NCBI GenBank assembly: GCA_002402005.2
Contig: NVUS02000284.1
Coordinates: 1 to 12,903 of the forward strand
Length of the DNA stretch: 12,903 bases
DNA from: OCS116 cluster bacterium
GTDB lineage: Bacteria; Pseudomonadota; Alphaproteobacteria; Rhizobiales; OSC116
Direction of reading: 5' to 3'
Part shown: positions 1 through 7,338 of the stretch, piece by piece
Layout: every line of letters starts with the position of its first letter
Position numbering within the stretch: the stretch's first letter is position 1
Position numbers and translations under genes: made by a program
The notes under the pieces: model-generated
Told to the model about the DNA's origin: nothing
What the model saw: only the letters and a program-made list of their open reading frames with translations
Databases searched by the model: none

Positions 1-54
1 GGCGCTCATCATAAAGGCACATAAAACCAGTAATTTGCTCATATTTTTAATCAT
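1..54 (-). CDS. tolB: TolB, N-terminal fragment (signal peptide)
   Basis: Only the first 18 codons are in the window; the gene continues past the left edge. The visible residues are MIKNMSKLLVLCAFMMSA: a short lysine-containing start followed by a hydrophobic stretch, as in a Sec signal peptide. An AGGTG ribosome binding site sits four bases before the ATG at position 54, which favours this start over the second Met at codon 5. TolB is the periplasmic beta-propeller protein of the Tol-Pal system. The identification rests mainly on position, 78 bp downstream of tolA on the same strand, which is the usual tolQRAB-pal order. The propeller itself is not visible. Confidence 0.8.
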   Translation of the reverse strand, partial: MIKNMSKLLVLCAFMMSA

Positions 55-132
55 AAAACACCTATTCATTTTCACGCCACTATCTAACTAATTTATCTAT
101 ATAAGCTTAATTTGCTCAAAATATGGCACGCA

Positions 133-1062
133 CTAGCCATTAAACATGCTCCGCGGGTCAAACTCCATAGTAAATTCACTCCACACGTCAAATTTCTCGG
201 CCGGCAACATATCATAGGGGCCACATTCTATAATTGCCCGCACTGCACTTTCGGCCATCACTTGGAATGACGGGTGGCTAGAATTGTTCAGCACTTGTGG
301 TGTGCCAATCACCTCGGCAAATTGGTTAAGCCTAAAGCCAACTTTGACCACCACACTGCCAGCATCTTGCGCACCAGCCGGGATAGACCAACATTGCGTC
401 ATCCGGCTTTTCACCGCATTAAATTCAAATTGGCTCAACGAAGCCACTTCTACATCTTCCAATAAATCGCCATCTAAACTGCCGGTTTCAATATCGCCAA
501 AATCTAGATCAATATCTTCTAACGGTTTTTCTTCTAGTTTATCCAATAATGCCGCAATTTTGCTATCATCCAATGGTTGTGGTTCGGGCTTTTTTTCTGC
601 CTTTGGCAACTCTTTTGGTTTGGCTTTGGGCAATGGCGGGCGCTTGGCAGGTTTGGGTGCAGAGGCGACGCGAATGAATGTCTCTTCGACCTTTTTCGGT
701 TCAGGGTCAGTAGCATCCTCAATTAGCTTTTCAATTGATGGTGCGGGGTCGGCCTTTGGTTTTGGCTTGGGTATCGGCTTCGGCTTGTCGACTTTCGGCT
801 TGGGTTTGTCGACAGGCTTCGGTTTAGGTTTGGGTACTGGTTTTTCGGCAATTTTTTTGAGTGGTTGTTTGGCCGCTTGTTTGGTGGTCAAATCTTCAGT
901 CTTTTTTGTGCCAACTTGCTCAATCGGCGCGATAGAGATAATCTCCACCTCAATGGGCGCAACATTATCCAGCTCGAGCGGAGTTACGCTGCCAAAGCTA
1001 AATATAGCGGCCACTATAATTGTGCCGTGCAATACTGATGTTATGATCCAACCAAATTTCAT
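133..1062 (-). CDS. tolA: TolA, cell envelope integrity protein
   Basis: 309 aa inner-membrane protein that spans the periplasm and links TolQR to TolB/Pal during outer-membrane constriction. One membrane segment lies at about residues 5-24. It is followed by a Pro/Lys-rich linker (dense at 74-103, lighter to about 163), an acidic stretch at 180-205, and a C-terminal TolA/TonB-like domain at about 210-309. That domain has two cysteines (C224 in a QCWSIPAGAQ context and C280 in IIECGPY) at the positions where TolA domains form a disulfide, and it ends in an FDPRSMF motif typical of alphaproteobacterial TolA. The central part is Pro-Lys rather than the Ala-rich helix of E. coli, which is normal for this class. 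It starts 25 bp after tolR; no strong Shine-Dalgarno is seen, so translation may be coupled. Confidence 0.92.
   Translation of the reverse strand: MKFGWIITSVLHGTIIVAAIFSFGSVTPLELDNVAPIEVEIISIAPIEQVGTKKTEDLTTKQAAKQPLKKIAEKPVPKPKPKPVDKPKPKVDKPKPIPKPKPKADPAPSIEKLIEDATDPEPKKVEETFIRVASAPKPAKRPPLPKAKPKELPKAEKKPEPQPLDDSKIAALLDKLEEKPLEDIDLDFGDIETGSLDGDLLEDVEVASLSQFEFNAVKSRMTQCWSIPAGAQDAGSVVVKVGFRLNQFAEVIGTPQVLNNSSHPSFQVMAESAVRAIIECGPYDMLPAEKFDVWSEFTMEFDPRSMFNG
772..813 (-). repeat. 21-bp tandem duplication in the tolA linker
   Basis: Two adjacent 21-bp units, 772-792 and 793-813, match at 18 of 21 bases and encode VDKPKPI and VDKPKPK. They form part of the Pro/Lys linker. Such linkers commonly grow and shrink by slippage, so the copy number may vary between strains. 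Confidence 0.7.
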
Positions 1063-1087
1063 CTATACGCCCAAACTTACCTAAACT

Positions 1088-1546
1088 CTAATTTGCACTT
1101 GTTTCATTTGTCGAGACCAAGCCAATGCTTTTAAACCCAGCACTGTTAATGTGCCCAATCACCCGCATAAACTCGCCATAAGATACATTCTGATCGCCGC
1201 GCACAAAGATTTTTTGTTTAAAACCATTTTCAGATAAGGCGGTTAATTTGGCCACCAAATCATCAATGCCCACTTCGGCATCTTGAATGAATATTTTACC
1301 ATCAACATTTATCGTCACCGACAATGGCTCTTTATCCGATTCCAAAGCCGCCGCTTGGGTTTCAGGCAATTCAATCGGCACACCGGCGGTTAGCAATGGT
1401 GCCGATACCATAAAGATAATCAGCAAAACCAACATCACATCTACCATTGGCGTCATGTTAATTTCGGCAATCGGCGCATGGCGGTTGCGGCCGCGACGTC
1501 GCCCTTTTGGGTTGTTATAATGGCCGTTACCAGCTGTCATACCCAT
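1088..1546 (-). CDS. tolR: TolR, ExbD-family proton-channel subunit
   Basis: 152 aa. TolR forms the proton-motive-force-driven motor of the Tol system together with TolQ. A basic cytoplasmic N-terminus (KGRRRGRNR, residues 14-22) is followed by the ExbD/TolR signature EINMTPMVDVMLVLLIIFMV. Asp36 corresponds to the essential membrane aspartate (D23 in E. coli TolR). The single membrane helix is at about 34-53, and the periplasmic domain at 60-145 includes the FVRGDQNVSYGEFMRVIGHI segment typical of the family. The start ATG shares one base with the TAA stop of tolQ (TAATG), indicating translational coupling and fixed stoichiometry. A second in-frame ATG two codons later is an alternative start. 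Confidence 0.95.
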   Translation of the reverse strand: MGMTAGNGHYNNPKGRRRGRNRHAPIAEINMTPMVDVMLVLLIIFMVSAPLLTAGVPIELPETQAAALESDKEPLSVTINVDGKIFIQDAEVGIDDLVAKLTALSENGFKQKIFVRGDQNVSYGEFMRVIGHINSAGFKSIGLVSTNETSAN

Positions 1547-2271
1547 TATGAACCACCTTGCTTATTTTCGAATTGGCGCGAAAATATGGCGCTAAATTCA
1601 TCGGCAAAATTCTCTAAACTCTGCCCCATACGGCCAATGTCGCCCGAAAACTTATTGTAAAAAATAACCGCAGGTATCGCCGCCACCAAACCAATGGCCG
1701 TGGCAAATAACGCCTCGGCAATGCCGGGCGCAACCACTGCTAAGCTGGTCGATTTAGATGCCGCAATGGCCGAAAACGTATTCATAATGCCAAACACCGT
1801 GCCGAACAAACCAACAAAGGGTGCGGCACTGCCGGTTGTAGCCAAAAACATAAGGTTGCGCTCTAACGAGCCAACTTCGCGCTGTATCGCCACATCCATA
1901 ACTTTTTCAATGCGCATTTGCAGCGAGATATTGTTATTCACCGCGCCACCTGCTCCGGTTGCATCTTGCGCGCGCTTCCATTCGCGCATTGCCGATACAA
2001 ATATCGCCGCCATCGGGTTATCCGGCCGGTGACCAATGTTACGGTAAAGGTCATCCAAATTTTGGCCAGACCAAAAGGCTTTTTCAAATTCTTTAGAGGC
2101 TTTTTGCGATTTGCGGATTAAGAAAAATTTGTCGCCGATAATCTTCCAGCTCCAAACCGATGCGGCCATCAAGCCAATCATCACCAATTTAACCACAATA
2201 TGCGCCTGCCAGAATAAATCTAAAACAGAAACGCCGCCTATATCATTGGCGGCCAAAGTCGTAACTTCCAT
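1546..2271 (-). CDS. tolQ: TolQ, MotA/TolQ/ExbB-family subunit
   Basis: 241 aa inner-membrane protein that pairs with TolR to form the proton-driven stator of the Tol system. Three membrane segments are visible at about 23-45, 140-162 and 184-206. The second and third carry the family signatures TTGSAAPFVGLFGTVFGIM (146-163) and APGIAEALFATAIGLVAAIP (181-200). The cytoplasmic loop between segments 1 and 2 is the expected length. An AAGGT ribosome binding site lies seven bases upstream of the ATG. It is the first gene of tolQ-tolR-tolA-tolB and is separated from ybgC by 171 bp, unlike E. coli where ybgC and tolQ are close, so a separate promoter is plausible. Confidence 0.96.
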   Translation of the reverse strand: MEVTTLAANDIGGVSVLDLFWQAHIVVKLVMIGLMAASVWSWKIIGDKFFLIRKSQKASKEFEKAFWSGQNLDDLYRNIGHRPDNPMAAIFVSAMREWKRAQDATGAGGAVNNNISLQMRIEKVMDVAIQREVGSLERNLMFLATTGSAAPFVGLFGTVFGIMNTFSAIAASKSTSLAVVAPGIAEALFATAIGLVAAIPAVIFYNKFSGDIGRMGQSLENFADEFSAIFSRQFENKQGGS

Positions 2272-2324
2272 TGTATAACCTTAATTTTATCAATAAAAAT
2301 GCGAATGTCTCGCACTCATTTTAA

Positions 2325-2352
2325 AGTATAATCTCATGAGAATCTGTTTAAA
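2325..2352 (-). promoter_or_regulatory. Candidate promoter of tolQRA(B)
   Basis: On the minus strand, TTTAAA (4 of 6 bases of the -35 consensus, 2347-2352), a 16-bp spacer and TATACT (5 of 6 bases of the -10, 2325-2330). Initiation would give a leader of roughly 50 nt before tolQ. No terminator hairpin is seen after ybgC, so read-through from the ruv unit is also possible. Pattern match only. Confidence 0.4.
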
Positions 2353-2378
2353 ATACGGCAAACAAATGTCCCATCCCC

Positions 2379-2394
2379 ATTCAGCTCAACATTA
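2379..2394. repeat. 16-bp intergenic repeat, copy 1
   Basis: The sequence ATTCAGCTCAACATTA is repeated exactly, in the same orientation, at 8505-8520. This copy lies between ybgC and tolQ and overlaps no gene. Function unknown. Confidence 0.5.
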
Positions 2395-2442
2395 GCCTGA
2401 AACTGGTAAAATATGGTTAATTTTTAGTTTATTTTTGGATTA

Positions 2443-2874
2443 TTATACCAAAGCGGCAAATTTGGCCTTGGTATCGGCGTCAATGCGGGTTGGCTTGCCG
2501 GCTTCATTGACAATGGCGCAGGTGACCACCGCCTTAAACAATAAAATATCTTGGCAATATATGTGCTGTTCTAGCACAAAACGTACGCCTTTTAGGGTTT
2601 GCAACTTGGTTTGCACTTCGATCACATCATCCATTTTGGCTGGAGCTAAAAAATCAATGTCCATATGGCGCACCACAAAAAATAGCGGCACATCTAACTG
2701 CGCCAATACATCTTGATGAATTTCCAGCAAGCGCAGAAAATCAGTACGGCCTCGTTCGCAGAATTTTAAATAGTTGGCGTGATAGACCCGACCCGAAAAA
2801 TCGGTATCTTCATAATAAACGCGGATTGGCAATTTATGCGTCACGCCCTGCATTTTGCCGCTTAAATCTGTCAT
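2443..2874 (-). CDS. ybgC: YbgC-type acyl-CoA thioesterase (hotdog fold)
   Basis: 143 aa single hotdog-domain protein of the YbgC/4-hydroxybenzoyl-CoA thioesterase family, which hydrolyses acyl-CoA thioesters in the cytoplasm and is genetically linked to tol-pal. The active-site signature is clear: RVYYEDTDFSGRVYHANYL (residues 18-36), with the aspartate and the YHANYL turn. It is followed by FCERGRTDFLR and the dimer-strand region V(R)HMDIDFLAPAKMDD. The length matches the family (about 130-150 aa). The start ATG overlaps the ruvB TGA by four bases (ATGA), so it is translationally coupled to ruvB and is the last gene of the yebC-ruvCAB-ybgC run. Its in vivo substrate cannot be read from the sequence. 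Confidence 0.92.
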   Translation of the reverse strand: MTDLSGKMQGVTHKLPIRVYYEDTDFSGRVYHANYLKFCERGRTDFLRLLEIHQDVLAQLDVPLFFVVRHMDIDFLAPAKMDDVIEVQTKLQTLKGVRFVLEQHIYCQDILLFKAVVTCAIVNEAGKPTRIDADTKAKFAALV

Positions 2875-3938
2875 TGGTTAAGATCTCGGTCTTCAAACAA
2901 ATTGCCTTGTATCAAAGCCGGATTGTTGGGCACAGACATGCCCAAATGCGCAAACGCTTGCGGGGTTAGGGTGCGGCCACGCGGGGTGCGTGATACAAAA
3001 CCCAGTTGAATCAAGTAAGGCTCGATCACCTCTTCAATGCTATCGCGGCCTTCGCTCATCGCCGCAGCAATGGTATCCGCGCCAACCGGCCCGCCATGGT
3101 AATTTTTGGCAATGATGTTGAGATATTTATGATCCATCTTATCTAGACCAATATGGTCGACCTCTAGTCTGGTGAGTGAAGCGTCAGCAATCTCTTTGTC
3201 TATCCGGTCTTGCTTGGCAACGATGGCAAAATCGCGCACACGGCGTAACAATCGCCCAGCCACCCGTGGTGTGCCACGCGCTCGGCGGGCGATTTCCAAC
3301 GCTCCATCTGAGCTCATATTGACACCCAATACACGCGCGCCACGCTCAACAATCTTGCATAATTCTTCTGTATTGTAATATTCTAGCCGAATCGGAATGC
3401 CAAAACGGTCACGCAATGGCGTGGTCAGTAAGCCGGTGCGGGTAGTCGCTGCCACCAAGGTAAATGGTGCCAATTCAATACGCACAGACCGTGCTGCGGG
3501 GCCTTCGCCAATGATCAAATCTAACTGAAAATCTTCCATCGCCGGGTATAAAATTTCTTCGACCGCGGGGCTGAGCCGATGAATCTCATCGATAAACAGC
3601 ACGTCACCCTCGTCCAAATTGGTCAGCAAAGCCGCAAGATCACCGGATTTGGCAATCACTGGGCCGGAGGTCGCTTTGAAATTAACCCCCAGTTCACGCG
3701 CCACAATTTGCGCCAATGTGGTTTTGCCCAAACCCGGCGGGCCGGCAAATAAGACATGGTCTAAAACATCGGAACGCGATTTTGCCGCTTCAATAAATAT
3801 CGATAGATTTTCGCACGCCACTTTTTGACCGGTAAAATCTGACAGTTCAAGCGGGCGAAAACTACCATCGCTTTCAGCAGTTGCGTCTTCGGATTTTTGC
3901 TCGCCATCTATCATGCGGTCTTCGCTATATTCACTCAT
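2871..3938 (-). CDS. ruvB: RuvB, Holliday junction branch-migration ATPase
   Basis: 355 aa AAA+ motor that forms hexameric rings on both sides of the RuvA-bound Holliday junction and drives branch migration. Walker A GPPGLGKTT is at 66-74 and Walker B VLFIDEIH at 113-120. The TTRTGLLTTPLRDRFG segment at 165-180 holds sensor 1 and the arginine-finger region. The AAA+ lid is at about 185-260, and a winged-helix C-terminal domain contains EPYLIQLGFVSRTPRGR (306-322). The ATG directly follows the ruvA TAG with no spacer. An AAGGAG ribosome binding site lies within the ruvA end about 12 bases upstream, so a start at Met9 is a minor alternative. The N-terminal 25 residues are an unconserved acidic extension. 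Confidence 0.97.
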   Translation of the reverse strand: MSEYSEDRMIDGEQKSEDATAESDGSFRPLELSDFTGQKVACENLSIFIEAAKSRSDVLDHVLFAGPPGLGKTTLAQIVARELGVNFKATSGPVIAKSGDLAALLTNLDEGDVLFIDEIHRLSPAVEEILYPAMEDFQLDLIIGEGPAARSVRIELAPFTLVAATTRTGLLTTPLRDRFGIPIRLEYYNTEELCKIVERGARVLGVNMSSDGALEIARRARGTPRVAGRLLRRVRDFAIVAKQDRIDKEIADASLTRLEVDHIGLDKMDHKYLNIIAKNYHGGPVGADTIAAAMSEGRDSIEEVIEPYLIQLGFVSRTPRGRTLTPQAFAHLGMSVPNNPALIQGNLFEDRDLNQ

Positions 3939-4556
3939 CTAATTTGCAAGCTCCTTAAGCGCCAGACGGATAATTTTTTCGGTCTTGGCATCCGTGCCAA
4001 TGTCATTGACCACAATAGCCACCGCGCCGGCCGCTTGGCCGCTGCCATAACCCAAATTGGTCAGTGCCGAAACCGCATCGGCGGCGGCGCTATTTTCTTG
4101 GACAATCTCTGCACCTTTTAGCACGGCAGATAAAGCGCCAACTTCGCCAGTGAAGGCGGGTATTTTGTCTTTCAATTCGGTAACGATACGCTGCGCCACT
4201 TTTGGCCCAACGCCCGGGGTGCGCGCCACCATGGCTTTGTCACCCAAGCTAATGGCGGTGACCAATTCGTTAGATGATAAGGTCGAAAGGATGGCCAACG
4301 CAACTTTTGCGCCCACGCCTTGCACACTTTGCACCAAGGTGAACCATTCTTTTTCGGCCGCAGTGGCAAAGCCAAATAGGCGCAGCTGATCTTCGCGTAC
4401 AAAAGTTTCGATCAGCAGGCTAATGTCTTGCCCAAGCGCAGGCAAAGCCGCAATGGTGCGGGTTGAAGCGCTGACCAAATAGCCGACGCCATTGACGTCT
4501 AAAATCAAAGTTGAATCAGTAAAGCTATCCACTTTGCCAGTTAATTTGCCTATCAT
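3939..4556 (-). CDS. ruvA: RuvA, Holliday junction-binding subunit
   Basis: 205 aa; tetramers hold the four-way junction in an open square and load RuvB. The N-terminal OB-fold domain begins MIGKLTGKVDSF and continues to about residue 65 (REDQLRLFGF). Domain II has two helix-hairpin-helix DNA-binding motifs, QGVGAKVAL (79-87) and PGVGPKVAQ (114-122). A flexible Ala-rich linker leads to domain III (about 155-205, SALTNLGYGSGQA), which contacts RuvB. Length is normal. It starts three bases after the ruvC stop and abuts ruvB, an arrangement expected for proteins made in a fixed ratio. Confidence 0.97.
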   Translation of the reverse strand: MIGKLTGKVDSFTDSTLILDVNGVGYLVSASTRTIAALPALGQDISLLIETFVREDQLRLFGFATAAEKEWFTLVQSVQGVGAKVALAILSTLSSNELVTAISLGDKAMVARTPGVGPKVAQRIVTELKDKIPAFTGEVGALSAVLKGAEIVQENSAAADAVSALTNLGYGSGQAAGAVAIVVNDIGTDAKTEKIIRLALKELAN

Positions 4557-4559
4557 TTG

Positions 4560-5075
4560 CTACCCCACAACTTTCAATTCACGTGCGCCTCTATATTGCG
4601 CATGTGTGATGGCAATTGCAAGCGCATCTGCCGCATCGGCATTTTTGGGCGCGGCATTGGGCAATAATATTTTGAGCATGTGTAATATTTGGTTTTTATC
4701 GGCATGGCCAGCCCCGACCACGGTTTTTTTAACTTTATTCGGCGCATATTCGGCCACCAACAAACCAAACCTTGCCGGTACAACCAAGGCAATGCCCCGG
4801 GCTTGGCCAAGTTTTAACGCTCCAGCAGGGTCTTTGTTCACAAAGGTATTCTCGACCGCCGATTCGTCAGGCTTATACTTTTCGATAATCTCATAAAGCT
4901 GGTCATGTAACTGGCACAGGCGGGTGGCCAAATCTAACTTGCCGTCAGATTTTATCACCCCATTGGCCACATGTTTGAGGTTACTGCCTTGCGTGTCGAT
5001 AATGCCCCAGCCCATATTGCGCAAGCCGGGGTCAATGCCGATGATTCTAACAGTATGCGGTCTGCTTATCGCCAT
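4560..5075 (-). CDS. ruvC: RuvC, crossover junction endodeoxyribonuclease
   Basis: 171 aa resolvase that symmetrically nicks Holliday junctions in concert with RuvAB. It has an RNase H-like fold with acidic catalytic residues. These are visible as Asp15 in IIGIDPGLRNMGWG, Glu75 in SAVENTFVNKD, and the C-terminal NADAADALAIAITHA segment holding the last aspartates. I chose the ATG at 5075, which leaves a 3-bp gap after yebC. A TTG directly before it at 5078 would add one residue but is a poorer start. No strong Shine-Dalgarno is seen, consistent with coupling to yebC. Confidence 0.95.
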   Translation of the reverse strand: MAISRPHTVRIIGIDPGLRNMGWGIIDTQGSNLKHVANGVIKSDGKLDLATRLCQLHDQLYEIIEKYKPDESAVENTFVNKDPAGALKLGQARGIALVVPARFGLLVAEYAPNKVKKTVVGAGHADKNQILHMLKILLPNAAPKNADAADALAIAITHAQYRGARELKVVG

Positions 5076-5078
5076 CAA

Positions 5079-5828
5079 TTAACCCGCTGCAATGCGTTCC
5101 ATCAGAGAATCTGTAAGCTCTAGGTTCGAATAAACCTCTTGCACGTCATCATCATCTTCAAGTGATGAGATGAGGTTGTAAACTTTTTCGCCGGATTCAT
5201 CATCCAAATCAATCATCACTTGGGCTTTCCAAATCATAGTGGCCGATTTTGGCTCGCCAAATTGGCTTTCTAAAGCTTTGGCAACACTGTGCAAATCGCC
5301 AGGGTCGCAATAAATATCATGGCCATCTTCGCTGCTTTCGCAATCATCAGCACCGGATTCGATCACCGCTTCCATCATGGTATCTTCATCAGCCACATCA
5401 GCGGCATAAGAAATACAGCCAACACGGTCAAAACCAAATGATACACTGCCATCAGCGCCCATATTACAGCCAGCCTTGGTGAAGATAGAACGCACAGATG
5501 AGGCGGTGCGGTTTTTATTGTCAGTCAAAGCTTCGACAATAATGCCAACGCCACCGGCGGCAAAGCCTTCATAACGTAGCTCATCATAATTGGCTGTGTC
5601 AGCATCGGCAGATTTTTTAATCGCGCGGGTGATCACATCTTTTGGCAGGCTATTTTGTTTGGCAGTGTTAACCGCAAGGCGCAAACGCGGGTTCATATCC
5701 ACATCAGGCGCACCCATTTTGGCCGCCACGGTGATTTCTTTGGCTAATTTTGAAAATAATTTAGAGCGTTTTTTATCCTGCGCACCTTTACGATGCTGAA
5801 TATTTGCCCATTTTGAATGTCCTGCCAT
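5079..5828 (-). CDS. yebC: YebC/PmpR-TACO1 family protein
   Basis: 249 aa, full length for the family, beginning with the hallmark MAGHSKWANIQHRKGAQDKKR. It also has the conserved central segments TRAIKK (65-70), YEGFAAGGVGIIVEALTDNKNRT and the C-terminal SLEDDDDVQEVYSNLE. Members were long annotated as transcriptional regulators. The mitochondrial homologue TACO1 and recent bacterial work point to a ribosome-associated role in relieving stalls at proline-rich stretches. Which applies here is not visible. It is the first gene of the packed yebC-ruvCAB-ybgC run. An AAGGG site lies nine bases upstream, and a good promoter candidate sits at 5887-5915. Confidence 0.95.
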   Translation of the reverse strand: MAGHSKWANIQHRKGAQDKKRSKLFSKLAKEITVAAKMGAPDVDMNPRLRLAVNTAKQNSLPKDVITRAIKKSADADTANYDELRYEGFAAGGVGIIVEALTDNKNRTASSVRSIFTKAGCNMGADGSVSFGFDRVGCISYAADVADEDTMMEAVIESGADDCESSEDGHDIYCDPGDLHSVAKALESQFGEPKSATMIWKAQVMIDLDDESGEKVYNLISSLEDDDDVQEVYSNLELTDSLMERIAAG

Positions 5829-5852
5829 GTGAGTACCCTTAACTTATTTTTT

Positions 5853-5868
5853 TGCGAACTGATTCGCA
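5853..5868 (-). other. Small hairpin in the yebC leader
   Basis: TGCGAA and TTCGCA form a 6-bp stem with a 4-base loop in the predicted leader of yebC. On the mRNA strand it is followed by an A-run, not a U-run, so it is not an intrinsic terminator. Function unknown; it may be chance. Confidence 0.3.
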
Positions 5869-5886
5869 TATCATTGAATTGAAGCT

Positions 5887-5915
5887 GTTATATCGCTTTC
5901 GGCCATAAATTTCAA
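5887..5915 (-). promoter_or_regulatory. Candidate promoter of yebC-ruvCAB-ybgC
   Basis: On the minus strand, TTGAAA (5 of 6 bases of the -35, 5910-5915), a 17-bp spacer and TATAAC (5 of 6 bases of the -10, 5887-5892). The -35 overlaps the TGA of the upstream phosphoesterase gene. The predicted leader is about 50 nt. It is one of the best sigma-70-like matches in the window. Confidence 0.6.
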
Positions 5916-6733
5916 TGCCAAAAGTCTGGCACTTGGTCTTGCAACATGCCGCCCAGCCTAAGCGGCGCGCAATGTTTGGACAAACCTGTTTTGGCGTCGA
6001 TCTCCACTGCAAAGCCGGACAATGTTGCCGCACCCTCTGCCGGGTTAAAACTGCCCATGCGGCGGCCATAGATAAACCGGTTGAGTGGCTCTTCGGGTTC
6101 AGACCCAATCACACTGTTATAATCGCCGCACATGCCGGCATCGGTCATATAAGCCGTGCCGCCGGTCATAACATGCGCGTCACCCGTTGGCACATGAGTA
6201 TGCGTACCAACCACCACACTAACTTTACCATCCAAAAACTGCCCCATGGCCATTTTTTCCGAGGTCGCTTCGGCATGAAAATCGACAAATATCACATCGG
6301 CCACTTGGCCGAGTGGTGACATTTCAACTTGTTTTTCAATCGCCAGAAACGGACAATCGCGCGGCGGCATAAACACCCGTCCCAAGGCATGAATGACCAA
6401 TACCATCGCGCCATTTTTGGCGGTATACATGCCCGTACCACGCCCTGGCGTGCCGACTACAAAATTAAGCGGCCGCACTAAATAGTCATATTTTTCAACA
6501 AAAATCAGCGCTTCCTTTTTGTCCCAACAATGGTCACCCATCGTAATCACATCAGCACCGGCATCATAAAGGTCGAGCGCAATTTCTTCGGTAATGCCAA
6601 ACCCCCCAGCGGCATTTTCACCATTCACAATCACAAAATCTAACTTGTACAATTCGCGCAATTTGGGCAGTTGGTCATAAACCAATTCGCGCCCCGCGCG
6701 TCCCATCACATCACCTAAAAACAACAATCGCAA
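5912..6733 (-). CDS. YmdB-like metallophosphoesterase (TIGR00282 family)
   Basis: 273 aa calcineurin-like phosphoesterase. Characterised members (Bacillus YmdB) are dinuclear-metal enzymes that cleave 2',3'-cyclic nucleotides; the role in alphaproteobacteria is not settled. Visible metal-site motifs are Asp8 (LFLGDVMGR), Glu39-Asn40 (NGENAAGG), MGDHCWDKKE (65-74), VDFHAE, and VVGTHTHVPTGD with its histidines, followed by TDAGMCGDYNSVIG. In the GNH motif as I recall it, the Asn metal ligand is replaced by Asp67 here. No ATG fits: candidate starts are TTG at 6733, giving the family-like MRLLFLGD, or TTG at 6745, adding four residues. I prefer 6733, two bases from the upstream TGA. The gene is packed against the cyclo-ligase gene and likely co-transcribed with it. 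Confidence 0.9.
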   Translation of the reverse strand: MRLLFLGDVMGRAGRELVYDQLPKLRELYKLDFVIVNGENAAGGFGITEEIALDLYDAGADVITMGDHCWDKKEALIFVEKYDYLVRPLNFVVGTPGRGTGMYTAKNGAMVLVIHALGRVFMPPRDCPFLAIEKQVEMSPLGQVADVIFVDFHAEATSEKMAMGQFLDGKVSVVVGTHTHVPTGDAHVMTGGTAYMTDAGMCGDYNSVIGSEPEEPLNRFIYGRRMGSFNPAEGAATLSGFAVEIDAKTGLSKHCAPLRLGGMLQDQVPDFWH

Positions 6734-6734
6734 A

Positions 6735-7322
6735 TCAATTACCAATCTCTATAAATTCTTTTTCAGTCAGGATATAATTGACCGCATTGTCAAACGCGCC
6801 GGTGGGCACTTTGTGCATTTCTTGCCCGGCAAAGCCCACGCCAATGCTAACAATCTGATCGCCCAATTGCGCCAATGTGCGGTCGTAAAAGCCGCCACCA
6901 TACCCCAAGCGATAACCCTTGCGGTCAAACGCCAGCAAGGGCACAAATACGATATCAGGCTGCACTTGTTGGTTGGCATCAGATGGCGATAGAATGTGAA
7001 ACAAATCCTCGACCATTTCGCTATCTTGTTGCCACTCTCTAAAAATGAGTGGCCCGCCAATTTCGACCACAACCGGCATGCAAAGCTCGACATTTTTAGC
7101 CCGCAATGCGGCGGCAAGTTCGGTTAAATCGAACTCTGCACCAATGGCATTATATAAGGAAATAAGTAGTTTTTGTTTGGCCGATTTGGCGATAATTTCA
7201 TCAACATAGTGGCAAATATCAGCAAAGGCTGAGCCGGCATCGGCGGCGAGTGTTTTGCGAATGCCCGATTGCACTTTGCGCGCTTCGAGCTTAGAAATTG
7301 TCACTTTTAAATTATCGGCCAT
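6735..7322 (-). CDS. fau: 5-formyltetrahydrofolate cyclo-ligase
   Basis: 195 aa ATP-dependent enzyme (MTHFS, also called ygfA/fau/fthC) that converts 5-formyl-THF to 5,10-methenyl-THF, recycling an inhibitory folate store. The signature FDRKGYRLGYGGGFYDR is at 132-148. The N-terminal basic helix RKVQSGIRKTL and the C-terminal VGFAGQEMHKVPTGAFDNAVNYILTE also fit. I start it at 7322 (MADNLKV), preceded by an AAAGGG site. An in-frame ATG at 7367 would add 15 residues, but those bases belong to the 3' half of the 6S RNA gene. The ssrS-fau pairing is also found in E. coli, where the two are co-transcribed. The C-terminus ends at a TGA two bases before the phosphoesterase start. Confidence 0.93.
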   Translation of the reverse strand: MADNLKVTISKLEARKVQSGIRKTLAADAGSAFADICHYVDEIIAKSAKQKLLISLYNAIGAEFDLTELAAALRAKNVELCMPVVVEIGGPLIFREWQQDSEMVEDLFHILSPSDANQQVQPDIVFVPLLAFDRKGYRLGYGGGFYDRTLAQLGDQIVSIGVGFAGQEMHKVPTGAFDNAVNYILTEKEFIEIGN

Positions 7323-7325
7323 AAT

Positions 7326-7333
7326 CACCCTTT
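7326..7333 (-). promoter_or_regulatory. Ribosome binding site deciding the cyclo-ligase start
   Basis: On the minus strand AAAGGGTG lies three bases before the ATG at 7322, with its AAAGGG core five bases away. The longer alternative start at 7367 lies inside the 6S RNA and has no comparable site. Confidence 0.6.
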
Positions 7334-7338
7334 TTTTA

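Noticed and set aside
284..1084. Long open frame (266 codons) on the plus strand across tolA
   Set aside because: It is the mirror of the Pro/Lys-rich TolA coding sequence; the translation is Ser/Gly/Leu low complexity with no domain, and tolA is well supported on the other strand.
5839..6108. 89-codon minus-strand frame overlapping the phosphoesterase 3' end
   Set aside because: Out of frame with the phosphoesterase, whose conserved C-terminal part covers the same bases; no ribosome binding site was seen and it extends across the yebC promoter region.
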